Positions 34,201 to 48,937 of a DNA stretch of 64,000 bases are shown here, one piece after another; within the stretch, counting starts at the first letter, position 1, and the number at the start of each line of letters is the position of its first letter. Both the position numbers and the translations under genes were made by a program. Under the pieces are notes generated by a model. The model saw only the letters and a program-made list of their open reading frames with translations. It did no database searches and was not told the DNA's origin. The DNA lies in the NCBI GenBank assembly GCA_025531455.1, contig JAMYHL010000022.1, positions 558,001 to 622,000 on the forward strand. The letters run 5' to 3'. The DNA is from Apiotrichum sp. Y4204. Lineage: Eukaryota; Basidiomycota; Tremellomycetes; Trichosporonales; Trichosporonaceae.

Positions 34201-35161
34201 TAGATGCATCAAGCTGCCGATCTGCCGAGCTGGCTGTGCCCTCCGGTGATCAGAATGCATCTCATAACCGGAGAGTCCTTAGTCGGTAGTGGGGCCCAGC
34301 GCCCCCGGTAAGGGAGCTAGTAGAGGGGCGCCGAGGGGTCGCTGCGTTGCTGCTTATCTCCAGTACTCCAGTTGATCCAGTCCACTTGCGTCCAAGCTCG
34401 CAGCTGCGCACTCTTGCCCTGCCTCTTGCGGTGTGCGCGGCGCCATCTGCGCCCTTGCGCCCTTGCCGCTCTGACTGTGGCCCGCGGGTGCTTGGACGGC
34501 CGACTGGCTGGGCGAGCGGCTTGCGCGGCGTGCATGAGGGGGAAGCTGTGTGCACACACTGCGCACCGTCAGTGTCTGCACATCTACACTGCGCCACCAG
34601 CGGATATATGTTCCAAGCACGGCCTGCACAATCATTTTATCAATCAGTCGCTTTGCAGCCTGCGGCTTTGTGCTATGGCCGTCGTCGTCATCGGAACAAT
34701 TACATGCACAGTAATGATGGCCGGTGCTGGGCGTCCTGCTAGCTGCATGCAGTAGGAGTGGAATTGCTGGATCCACCAAAGTGCGATTGCTTTTGCTTTT
34801 GGCTCTGCTCAAAGTGGCCACATCTCCTCCCAGGTGTGCCATTCAACCTACGTACTAGATGGGCTACGTATTTACCTCCTCATACCCAGCCGGATCTCTC
34901 TCGCTCTCATATTTCAACCCCCCCGCCCCCAACTTCACCCATTAATCTAACAGTCTCGTTCCCCCCCTCGACGCCATCTCTGGCCTTCCCCTCAGCGTAG
35001 AGTCGCGCGTGGATATCACTTCTCGCGTCCACTCCACTCGTGGGTTCAGTGATAGATAAGGGCCAACCGGTCACTATCATCACCCGTACCGCCACCGAAA
35101 ACAATACACACCGCGGCGACAAACACAAGGCCTGCGTGCTTTCGTGTCCGCCCAAATCACC
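31273..35161. other. long divergent gene-poor interval
   Basis: Nearly 4 kb between the PSP1-family and NBR1 start codons. I find no frame with the codon bias of the real genes, no tRNA and no terminal repeats. The PSP1 side carries GAT-type simple repeats (about 31530-31565) and purine-rich runs including twelve G near 31661. The NBR1 side ends in a C/T-rich leader (34900-35000). It may hold a noncoding RNA or an unrecognised gene. Confidence 0.45.
31530..31565. repeat. GGAT/GAT simple repeat
   Basis: Short run of GGAT then GAT units in the 5' leader or promoter of the PSP1-family gene. Confidence 0.7.
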
Positions 35162-38989
<3,828 letters not shown>

Positions 38990-39459
38990 GTGTCTGGTGT
39001 AGTGTGCTCCCGATCTGATGGCTGTGATAGTATTGTGTCTCATCTCCGTAAAACATCTTAAAATTGTAAAAGCGAGATCAAGCTGTGCTGTGCGATGAAT
39101 GCTGTTGTTTCATGAGAGGTCTGGTGGTGCAAGAGCGAAGCAGCATGTCAAGACTGAGAGAGCAGGTAACATGTGGGACGGACGGCATCTACTTGTGCAC
39201 CCCCAGGAGAAATGGACCTCCAAGAACGGAACCAAATGAGATCAAAACACACTGCCCATAAGAAGCGCGACGCGTCTGATTTTTCCACGGAGATCATGTC
39301 CGCCAGTCTCCACTGTCCGCCACCGACATGACCGACGCGTACCCCAAACTCGCAATCATCAACTGCACACCCTGCCACAACCTGCCCAACACTGCCATTC
39401 TACCCGCTCTTGACTCTTGACTCTTCTCTTGGAACCACGCGCGCCCGCGCCTCACCACA
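38990..39459. other. intergenic region NBR1-DNA2
   Basis: About 470 bp between tandem genes, without coding bias. It holds the NBR1 3' end (A-rich near 39050-39070) and the DNA2 promoter. Confidence 0.4.
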
Positions 39460-42400
39460 ATGCCTACGCCGGCAGACGAGGACGCGTTCATGGCCGACCT
39501 CCTGGCTGGGATCGACGCGAGCGCGTTCGAAATCCCGCCGAGCAGTCCCACCGCCCCGAGCCCGCGACGCAGCCAGAACCAGAACCCGAAGCGCACGCAG
39601 GATCCGAGCTCTTCATGTAATGCGCACGCCGCGTGTCCCCCGCGCCGCCCATCGTGCGTACCCACCCCCAAGGCCGGTATTGTCGGGCGGCCGCTGTCCC
39701 CGCGCAAACGGACAGTCCCCTCTCCCAGCCCGAGAACACCAAGAACACAGGGCGCGCCAAAGTCCCAGCCGACGCAAACGACACACACGCAGGATAAGCG
39801 CAAGGCGGACAATTTGCTGGATTTCCTCGGCCTCGCGCCTGCTAAGCGCGTCGCGAGCGGGACGCAGGCAACGCAGAGGACGCAGAGGACACAAAACGCG
39901 ACGCAGCTGAGCCACATTCCGACGCAACCCTCGTTGCGGGTTACTTCGCCGTGTGCGCCAAAGTCGCTGCCAAAGGCGCCGACGCAGGAGGCCGCACTGC
40001 TCTCCCCTCCGCGTCTGAGTCAGCCGCCACCGTCTAGCCAGGATGAGTACGATGCTGAGTGGGACGACGCGTTTGCGAGCATTGACGAGGCGAGCTTGCT
40101 GGCTGGACTACAGGTGCGTTATTCTTCGTTCTAGGTTAACGCTTGCAGGAGTACCCCCTTCTTCACCCCCCTGTTCCGCCGCGGCCGGATGACTATAATC
40201 CGGCGACGTGGGCGCGGTGCGTGGTCGACAGCATCCATGATGGCCTGGTCTACGAGCTGCCTCTGCCTGGGAAAGAGGCGGTGGTCGAGCCTGCTGGCAT
40301 GTTCGCGAGGGAAAAGGTCAGTTGTTCCGGTCATTACCGCTAAACTGACATTCCAGACAATCATCGTGACGCTCACCGAGAAGGGGACGCGGCGCCTGGT
40401 GCACCTCAAGGACAGGTGGGCCGACCTCAAGGTCCGCCCCAAGGACATTGTGAACGTTGTCTCCCATGCGCTGAATTGTGACGGCCCCATCATCGTGACT
40501 ATGAAGGACACAGCGGCATGCCTCATTCACCACCCGGACATCCTCGTGACCATGACGGCCGTGTCTGACGCAATGCCTTGTCCGCGCCGTCCGCTGGTGC
40601 AGCGGCTCATTAAGCTCCCTGAGCCCGTCACCAAGTCGATGATGTACGGTACAGTCCTGCATTCCCTGCTTCAAGGCTCGCTATCTGAGCAGTCGTTTGA
40701 TGCAGCATCGACAGCGCGCCGCATCGTCGCGGAAATGTCTCGAGAGGATAAGCGGTTAGAGGTCTGGGGCGCGGGATTCAGCCCCGACGATATGATGGAG
40801 GACCTGCGGCCCAAGGCCGAGGAGGCGTTCGCGACCTTCGGCGAGAACTGGGTCGGTGCTAATCCGACCGACGACGGCAAGGTCATTACCGCCCGCGACG
40901 AGGCGTGTGGACATATCGCGATCAAGGGCTTGCACGACATCGAAGAGGCCATCTGGAGCCCGAAGTGGGGGCTGCAGGGCAAAGTCGACGCGAGCGTGCA
41001 GGCCGTCCTGCGGCGCGAGGACGGGAGCGAGGAGGAGTTTGTGAGCCCGCTGGAAATCAAGACGGGGCGGAGTATCGGCGGACTGAACCACCGCGCCCAG
41101 ACGATGCTGTACACCCTCCTCATGGAGGACCGCTATGGTGAGCTGCGATCTGTGTTTCTAGCTGACATCAGGCCTTCCTGTCCCGGCTGGATTACTCTAC
41201 TACTCTCAGCGAAGTGCGATTGTGCTTGTGGAGGCGCGGGCGAATGAGGTGCGCGCGCTGATCATGGCGCGCAACGAGCTTGCCGAGTGGATGGCGCGTG
41301 AGCGGTCCTCGAAGAGAAAGGCTGTCGCGAGCGAGGGCGAGTTGAAAGCCGATCAAGCTGTGGAAGTTGTCGAAGAGGCCTTTCTCCCGGAGACCCTTGA
41401 CAGACCAAAGGATTGCAAGCGATGCTTTGCCTCTGATGCGTGCATGCTTTATCGCAAGGTCAGTTGTATCACTTGAGGTTTGAGCTGACCTCAGGCCGTT
41501 GACCAGGTAACCCCCGCTGAAGACGACCCGATTGCGGAACTCTTCGAGGCGAAAACGGGCCACCTGACAGACGCGCACGGCGCGTTCTTCAAGCACTGGG
41601 AGCGCCTGCTGAGCCTTGAGGAGCAGGACACGACTCGCATGCGTGCCCAGCTGTGGACGATGACCGCCAAGGCGCGCGAGCGCGCCGGCCGCTGTTTTGC
41701 GGATATGGTCCTCTCCGAAGGGGAGAACAACGCGGGCAAGACGCACGCAAAGATCAACACCTGGACATACACCTTTGTCCGCGCTCCGACCACTGATCCC
41801 ACGCCGTCACTCCTCTCGGGACACATTTCGCGCGGAGACCCCGTCCAGATCTCCCTTGAGCCTGAGCTTTTATGTCTGGTCCGGGGGTTCGTCACTGAGC
41901 TCACGCCGTTGAGCGTTACTGTCGGCGTGCAGACCCCTCTCGAAGTCGAGCAGCTGTTGAAGCGCAGTCGCTCGACCATTACGCCAGACCAGGCGCTGTT
42001 CAGAATTGACAAGGACGAGCTCAGCTCGGGTATGGCGCGCATGCGCGGCAACCTCGCACACCTGTTCCTTCCCGAGGGCGATCATAAGCGTCGCAGCCTC
42101 ATTGTGGACCTGAAGGCGCCGACATTCGACCCGACGCTAGCGCCCAAGCCACACGAGATCCCCGCCTCGCTCAATGCCGACCAGCGCGTCGCGATGGAGA
42201 AAGTCATGACGGCCAAGGACTTTGCGCTCGTGCTCGGCATGCCTGGAACGGGTAAGACCACGACGGTCGCAGAGATCATCAAGGCCCTCGTCGACCGCGG
42301 CAAGACCGTCCTCCTCACGAGCTACACCCACTCGGCGGTCGACACCATCGTCGTCAAGCTGCTCGGCGTGGACTTCCAGGTCCTACGTATCGGAAATCAT

Positions 42401-43784
42401 GACAAGGTGAGTTGTAAGCAGCATCCCCGCTAACCCGCAGGTACACCCGGACGTGCGGCATCTCACTCTCGAGGCCATGGGGCCTAGCACCAGTGCCGAG
42501 CAGCTCGAGGCGCGCCTCATGACCCCGCCGGTGGTCGCCACGACGTGTCTCTCCGTTAATCAGTGGGTACAGCCAGGTACTGCGTTAACCCACCAGCCCA
42601 CTATTCTTCCGTCGCGAGTTCGACTACTGTATCGTAGACGAGGCATCACAGATCACCCTGCCGACCTGCCTTGGTCCACTAAGATGCGCCAAGACATTCG
42701 TGCTTGTTGGCGACCACTTCCAGCTCCCCCCAATTGTGAGTTCGGACGCCGGCAGGTAAGAACTCACGCTCCAGGTTCGCAAGGCCGAGGCGCGTGCAGG
42801 TGGTCTGGACGTCTCGCTGTTCCGCCGTCTCTCCGACGAGCACCCTGCAGCCGTTGCGCCCCTCGCGACGCAGTACCGCATGAACGCGGACATTATGCAC
42901 CTGTCCAACCGGCTCATCTACGAGAACCGCCTGCGCTGCGGCTCGGACGTGGTGGCGAACCAGGCGCTCGTGCTGCGTCAGCGGAAAGCGTGCCCCGACA
43001 TTGCTGCGGCTAGCTGCGGGGATGACTGCTGGGTGCAGAATCTTCTGGAGGAGAGGTAGGTTAGGCGCTCTGTACGTTTCTAACCTTCAGCGCGAAGGCA
43101 ATCTTCGTGGACACGGACGCGGTGCCGGCCGTGGAAACCCGCGTCGGCGAGCTGGTGCAGAACCCGACCGAGGCGAGCCTTGTTTTCACACTTGCACGCG
43201 CGCTCGTCGCCTCTGGCATTCCGGAGAACGACATTGCAGTGATCACTCCGTACAGGCAGCAAATCAAGCTTTTGACGAGCCTGCTTGGGTCCATGCCGTT
43301 TATCGAGCTGCTGACGGCCGACAAGGCGCAGGGGCGGGACAAGGACGTGGTCCTGGTCTCCCTCGTCCGGAGCAATGACACTGGCAATGTAGGTGACTGG
43401 CCTAGTTCGTACTGACCACAGGTGGGCGACCTGCTGCGCGACTGGCGCCGTATCAATGTGTCGTTTACGCGCGCGAAGAAGAAGCTCATCATTTTTGGGA
43501 GCCGCAGCACGCTCGCGAGTGATAGGCTCATGGCCGACTTTTTTGCGCTCGTGGATGAGCAGGGGTGGGCGCGCAAATTGCCGGAGAGTGCGCAGCGGCT
43601 GCATCCCCTCCCGGAGTCAACGTCACCGACGAAGCGGAAAGCGGAGAATGCCGAGCCCGCTGAAGATAAAGAGAACCGCCCGAGAAAGCACACATCGCCC
43701 AAGAAGGCGGTCATTTCCCAGCGCCTGCTGAGTGGCCGCCCGTTTGTGCGCGAGGTGCTCGACCAGGTAAACGACCACTTGTAG
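39460..43784 (+). CDS. DNA2: DNA replication ATP-dependent helicase/nuclease Dna2
   Basis: Nuclear and mitochondrial enzyme that trims long flaps in Okazaki fragment processing and resects double-strand breaks. The N-terminal 220 residues are disordered, Thr/Gln/Pro-rich ([11 protein letters not shown]). The RecB-type nuclease with its iron-sulphur cluster follows: first Cys in [34 protein letters not shown] and EIKTGRS, then [15 protein letters not shown] supplying the other three Cys. The helicase has Walker [11 protein letters not shown] (about 42238), [10 protein letters not shown], the DEAS box rebuilt by splicing ([12 protein letters not shown]), [23 protein letters not shown] and [12 protein letters not shown], ending [19 protein letters not shown]. 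Exon 1 is 39460-40113 and exon 2 starts at 40149; about ten introns in all. Estimated 1,250-1,300 residues. Convergent with FCF1 (191 bp). Confidence 0.93.
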
Positions 43785-43975
43785 TGCCTGCTATATATTG
43801 CCAACCCATTCTTGATGCGCCACCATCAACCTAGAATCATATACTGTGTGTACCGTGTATTAGGAATACAATGAAATGCATATGTACGGAAGGAAGAGTC
43901 TACAGCCCGTCTATATCTCTGAGACCAGAGGTTTTGGTAGTTGTGATGATGGCGTGAGGCGGTATGCCGCCAGGT

Positions 43976-44995
43976 TTAGGTGAACGACGCACCTCCGTCC
44001 GGCAGGCGCTCGATCTGGTACCGGTGCTTGACGACGTACATGAGCGGCACGCCGGGAACTTTACGTATCCTGCGGCGGAGGTCGCGGTCGCACTGGGATC
44101 AGTATGAGCAAGTGAGCAGACGGGGTGACCATAGCTCAGGAGCTTGATGTTTGAGCTATCAGAACTCACAGTCGCAACGACATAGCAGCGCGCCTGGGAC
44201 ACGCGCTGGACGAGGCAGTCGTCCGCGTACGTGCCCTTGTGGTCGCACTTGAGGCGGTCAAAGCGCGGGTCCTTTGCGATTCTGCATGTCAGTGGGGAGC
44301 GTGCGAGCTAAGGCGGTGTTGGAGGAAGCTCACTTGAGGGCGAGGCGGTACTTTGGGCCGAGCTTTTCGAGTTCGGCCATGACGCAGTCTGTGATTGTTG
44401 GGATGCCTGGGGTTAGTGATGCTTCTAAAACTAAAAGAGGGGAGGAGGGCAAGGATGAGGGCGACTGATATCCTCAGACACGTTAATCCCAGCTTGCCCG
44501 AAATCCAACGAGCTGGGTTCATAAGAGGTAACGTATCTGCAGATGCAGATCCCCTTGCCTTGGTCACTCCCCAGCTCCACATTAATACCCACACTTCGCC
44601 ATGAGACAGTCCATCATGCCCTGCACGAGCTCAATCTTGTTCTGGATGCTAAAGTTGATAAAGTTGGTGTCGACAAGGACGCGGTACGGCGGCCCGAGAT
44701 CCGTGTTGTGCGAGAGGAAGAGGGACGACGACACCTGGGTTCTGGGCGTGAGTTTAGTACAGCGAGAGGACATACTGCGCAGCCGCCTTCTTCTCCTCGG
44801 CAAGCTTCTCTTTCTGCGCCTTCTTCGCCGCCTTCTCGACGTTGTCCTTCCTGTCCTGTCAGCTATTACACTATGGGTCAGCTCACAGTCGCGGGTCGCT
44901 CGGCTTGATCATCCGCTTCACCGCCGCAAACTTGCGCGTCTGCTTGGCTTTTCCCTGTTATTGTCAGCTATATAGGCGTTATTTAGCTGTACCAT
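43976..44995 (-). CDS. FCF1: rRNA-processing protein Fcf1 (PIN domain)
   Basis: Nucleolar SSU-processome protein needed for early pre-rRNA cleavages and 18S rRNA production. The start codon stands alone: ATG at 44995-44993 is followed at once by the donor GTACAG, and a 38-nt intron (44992-44955) leads to GKAKQTRKFAAVKRMIKP, the invariant Fcf1 N-terminus. Later exons give SDPRLKDN, a Lys/Glu-rich linker, TQVSSSLFLSHNTDLGPPY, RVLVDTNFINFSIQNKIEL, MMDCLMAKC, then the C-terminal part with ARCYVVAT, CDRDLRRRIRKVPGVPLMY and HRYQIERLPDG. Acidic PIN residues VDTN, ADDC and CDRD are present. About 200 residues as expected. Divergent from the SAP30-like gene (341 bp). Confidence 0.92.
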
Positions 44996-45336
44996 TTTGG
45001 CGGTTGATTGAGAGAGGTGTAATTGATGAAGGTCAAGTTGTTGAAGCTATGACTTCCCTTCCTCTGTTCGTCATGTCCAGATTGTCCAGAATTCTGCTTT
45101 TGGTGGCAAAATGTAAAATGATCGGCTTCCAGCACGTGGTTTTCACGCGACATTTTTGCCAGGTCGATCCTAGCGATCCTGCAATGCCCATTCTGAATCC
45201 GTCTTCCCTTTCTCTTTCCCCCTCCTCCCTCCTCCCAACCCTGTGACCCCTCCACTTGCGTCCACCACCACCAAGCTCCATCCCTTCCACCGTCAACCCA
45301 CCTCCCAGCCCAATCTCGCACTCTTCCACACACACA
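44996..45336. promoter_or_regulatory. divergent promoter region of FCF1 and the SAP30-like gene
   Basis: Intergenic region shared by two divergent nuclear-protein genes. The right half is strongly C/T-rich (45201-45335), typical of leaders before start codons in this genome. No specific element is identified. Confidence 0.4.
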
Positions 45337-46239
45337 ATGCCGCCAGAAGACCACTCCCCGACACCGAGCACAACAGCGGGCACGAAGCGCGCGCGCGCAT
45401 CAGGCAGCGCGGCACCGGGCGCGCGCGCGAACAAGCGCAAAAAGCCAGAGGAGAGCGTCGGGCCCGAATCTGGCGCCGAGGGGCGGCAGCGGCCCGCGTT
45501 CGGCGTCGGTATGGTCAAGGGCCGCGAGGACGAGTGGACCGAGCCCGGAGACGTGAAGACCAAGGTAAGGCGGATGAGGTCTGGCAGGGAGATCCGCTAA
45601 TGCCCAGATCAACTTTCTCGATCTTCCCGTCGAGGCGCTGTACAAGTATCTCGAGGCGAACGACCTGGTGCCCCGCTGGGACCCGAGTCCGTGGTCCGAG
45701 GCGCCGTGCGAGCCGCGTAAGTCCAAGCTGTACATCTTGCTTCGAAGCTGACCGCAGCATCGCTGCTGTACCACAACTATCCGCAGGCGCCGGGGGTGAA
45801 CATCGTAGCTGGGTCGCCGAAGGGCGCAACGCCGGCCGAGGAACCGGTAGTGGAGGCCAAGCCCGAGCCCGAGGAGAAGGTGCTGGGTGGTGAGGAGGGT
45901 GAGGGCGAGGAGGACGGAGAGGGGCTGGCGCCGCCGACGACGCGGAGCAAGACTGCGCCGCAGCGGAAGAAGACGCCGGACGCGGCGCCGCTCAAGCGCG
46001 GCGTGTTCACCCTCTCGGACGTGCATGCCGCGCGGGCGATCCTCGCCGAAAAGGCAAACCAGCACTGGATGAAGGGCCTCGGCGGCGGGCAAAACCGCGA
46101 GGGCGAGACCATCGTCAACTTCCTGTACAAGAACAAGGTCGGGCATGGTGCGTATTGCTGATGCTCCTCCTAGACCAGCAGCTCACTCTCAGGACGCCTT
46201 TTGCGCGTGTACAACCCCACCCCTGCGCCCTTCTCGTAG
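45337..46239 (+). CDS. SAP30-like Sin3-binding protein (tentative)
   Basis: Four exons (45337-45564, 45608-45716, 45758-46147, 46193-46239) join in frame to 257 residues. The N-terminus is basic and disordered with a KRARASG/ANKRKK nuclear-signal-like region. Then comes INFLDLPVEALYKYLEANDL and VPRWDPSPWSEAPCEP; after an acidic linker (EEGEGEEDGEG) the end reads FTLSDVHAARAILAEKANQH, NREGETIVNFLYKNK and LLRVYNP. The order, an LxxLxxYxxxxxL segment followed by a helix and an E-T-I-x-x-F-L-Y segment, resembles the Sin3-binding domain of SAP30, a subunit of the Rpd3/Sin3 histone deacetylase complex. The acidic insert makes the match indirect. If wrong, it remains a conserved-looking nuclear protein of unknown role. 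Confidence 0.55.
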
Positions 46240-46517
46240 GGCGCGCTCCGAAGAGCATCGACTGCCTGCCGTGATCGGATCCCTTGTGTCTACTACTATC
46301 TCTGCCCGAGTATCATCGTTGTTTTGCCTCTGCGGCTGTGATCATACCCATCCATGCATATTGTCCCCACGGCTGTTTTGGAGTCATAACAAAGTAGAAG
46401 AAACTCCGCCGCACCCGACATCCAGCCCTCCCCCGTCCTCCAGCCCCCGCTCACCCTTCCCTCTCCTCCGACAGCTCCGCCGCCGCGGCGGAGACGCCGC
46501 CAAACCCCGCCCATGGC

Positions 46518-46616
46518 GTCCCGTTGGCCAAGCGGTACGGCGTGCCTTTCCTACCCACCCACCCCGGGCACCGCAGGAACAGGGCAAGATCGCGGGTTCG
46601 ACCCCCGTACGGGATT
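46518..46616 (+). tRNA. trnR(CCT): tRNA-Arg (anticodon CCT) with 27-nt intron
   Basis: A complete cloverleaf folds by eye. The acceptor stem is GTCCCGT/ACGGGAT (G-T closing pair, rest paired), the D arm GCC-GGC, the anticodon stem TGCCT/GGGCA and the T arm GCGGG-TTCGACC-CCCGT. The anticodon CCT is at 46550-46552 and reads AGG. An intron at 46554-46580 begins after position 37; it contains AGG, which can pair with the anticodon as tRNA splicing substrates require. D- and T-arm sequences match the internal A and B boxes, and the body resembles yeast tRNA-Arg(CCU). A pol III terminator follows. Confidence 0.9.
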
Positions 46617-46639
46617 GCGGCGCCGAGGACGGCGATTGC

Positions 46640-46644
46640 TTTTT
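46640..46644 (+). terminator. RNA polymerase III terminator of tRNA-Arg
   Basis: Run of five T, 24 nt after the mature tRNA 3' end, in a GC-rich context. Confidence 0.75.
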
Positions 46645-47908
46645 CGGGCTGGGGCGGGAGCGGTGTCGGAGGTGGGAGTGACATCAGGACTAGGGCCTAG
46701 TAGGGCCTTTGGTGTCTGGGGATGGCTGGTGCATCATGCGAAAGTCATGCCGGATATAGGATCGGAACGCCACTCCTGATCACTAAACTGATCTGTGATC
46801 TGTGATCTGTGATCCCATGGCGGTCAGTCACCCTCGCTCCGAGCCACTAAGCTGGCCGCCGGCGTCAGCGACATATGGTCCCCAGATCCGCCTCACTACC
46901 TGTGTGCTGTGTGAACTTCCAAGAACTATCTGTCTGTTCGGTATTGACCCCACCGCCTCAGATCAGTCATCGTTGGTGCCAAGATAAATGTCACGTGACT
47001 TCGGGACAACTGTGCTTCGCCTACAGCGTCGAGTGGCAGTGGCGAATTAATTGGTCAGGGGATTAGGGAAACTCCCCCTCGAGAGGAATTTGGGAGTCTA
47101 ATTTACCAGTACAGAATGCTCAGATCCAACGGCGTCTACCGGACTTGAACTTGGAACAGTGGGTGGGCCGTGTGGGCGGTGTTTGTGGGCTCCATATAAT
47201 CGGGGGAATACTTGATGCATGATGCATAGCATTCTGGGATCTTGATCTCGACTGTTTGGTGTCATGTTAGTGCAAGAAGCGCGGGAATGCGAGAACGGGA
47301 TCACGCAAGTCCGGATACCAGTAAACTGATGGCGTATGGAGCCGTGGATGGCGATGCAGCGATGCAACCAATGCCGACAAACAAGCGAGCAACTGCCGCT
47401 AATTAGGAATTTTAGCCAGCTGCTGCAGTAGCAGCTCAGCCAGTCGGAAATGCCACACACGGGACCAAACAGTGGCCAAACAATGATTAATGACTCACTA
47501 CTGGGGGTGAGTCAAGCTGAATGTGGCACTTTGGCCCGCTTGGTGACCGAATTGCGAATCGGCGATCAACACACCAAGGGCCTGACTGCAACCTCAAAGA
47601 ACGTAATGCGGGTTTACCTGACATCGGAGTCGAGTCGTCTCGGCGCCGTCTCGACGCCGATCTGCACCTCAACATCTACACCGAGATAAGCCGTCAACTT
47701 GCTCCGATGCTCATCACAAAAAAGTAGCAGTCATGGGCCATCAGCGGGGCCGTGGCATCATAAGAAGGAGCGAAAACGAAAAAACTAGGGGTAACAAAAG
47801 ACGGCGAAGAGGGGAGAAGATGGGGAAGGAGGCATGCTACAAGGTGTTACAGCGCTCAAAAGCCCGGAAACCATCCGCGCAGAGACTAGCTAATCGAGGA
47901 GCACGACC
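46645..47908. other. intergenic region between tRNA-Arg and histone H1
   Basis: About 1.25 kb without coding bias. It contains a small tandem repeat at 46790-46814. The right end is H1 3' flank. Confidence 0.5.
46790..46814. repeat. 7-bp tandem repeat (GATCTGT)
   Basis: Three perfect head-to-tail copies of GATCTGT plus a partial copy. Confidence 0.85.
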
Positions 47909-48937
47909 TTACTTGGCGGCGGCCTTGGTGGCAGCAGCCTTCTTCTTGGGTGCGGCGGCCTTCTTGGCGGGAGCGGCCTTGGTAGTGGCCTTGGCTGGAA
48001 GCGTTAGACACGCATCTACAATCGCAGAATAGAAATACTCACCAGCAGGCTTCTTGGCGGTGGCAGCCTTCTTGGCCGGAGCAGCAGCAGCCTTCTTGGT
48101 GGTAGCGGCCTTCTTCGCCGGGGCGGCCTTCTTGGTGGTGGTGGCGGCCTTCTTTGCCGGGGCCTTCTTGGCAGCAGCCTTCTTGGGAGCGACGTTCTCC
48201 TTGTTGGCAGCGGCCTTAGCCTTGGGAGCGAGCTTGACACATCCGGAGATGCCCTTGGGGAGGACAAGCTCGTTCTTCTCGGCACCACGCTTGATGGCGT
48301 TGTTGAGGTTGTTGACGTTGGACTGCGACGAGAAGTCGATCTTGTGGGCAGCAGCGATCCACCTGGGGTGTGAGTAACAGTGAGCGTGTTGATTGACCTA
48401 CTTCTTGAGGGCCGGGCGGGAGAGACCGGAGCGGGCGGCCTCAGGGTGGTCCTTGATGGCCTCCTGAGAGGTGTGAGCATGGAGTTCGGGGTAGGCTTGT
48501 TCTGAGTATGGTTGTTGCATGCATGATGCAACGCGAATCCGAGTCATCCGCATGCATCCTCGGCTGTTGGATGCGTGACGAAATAGACTTGGCGGAATGG
48601 TGAACGGGCGCCTACCGCCGTCCGTTCGCCTCCGCAAGTCACGGGGCCGTGGGAGCCGCCCACGAGAGCGATGCTCGGGATCCGAGCTGGCAACACCGCC
48701 ATCCGTCTCGAGACGGCGCCTAGGAATGACCCCAGCGATCCGGATGCAGATGACTCGCAACAACTGCTGAGAAGCACCATTGTTGGTGAAACCCCGTTGT
48801 TGTTTGGAATCTCGGTGGCGGGACACGGCGGGGCGGAAAACACTTACCTGGATCATGCTCAGGTAGGGGGGGTGCGCCGCCGCCTTGCGGGCCGTGGTGG
48901 CCTTCTTGGTGGTGGTAGTGGTGGTAGTGGGGGCCAT
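47909..48937 (-). CDS. linker histone H1
   Basis: Binds nucleosomes and linker DNA. Exon 1 (48937-48848) encodes MAPTTTTTTTKKATTARK and AAAHPPYLSMIQ, the start of the globular winged-helix domain. A 384-nt intron follows, then EAIKDHPEAARSGLSRPALK, a second intron with donor GTAGGT, and KWIAAAHKIDFSSQSNVNNL, NAIKRGAEKNEL and LPKGISGCVKLAPK. The C-terminal tail is Lys/Ala-rich with repeated KKAA and APAKKAA units, cut by one more intron, and ends ATKAAAK. Roughly 190 residues. The globular domain and tail leave no doubt. The first intron is about eight times longer than the local norm. Confidence 0.93.

Noticed and set aside
47135..47165. T-arm-like sequence (minus strand AAGTTCAAGTCC)
   Set aside because: Flanking bases do not pair into a T stem and no acceptor, D or anticodon arm can be built.
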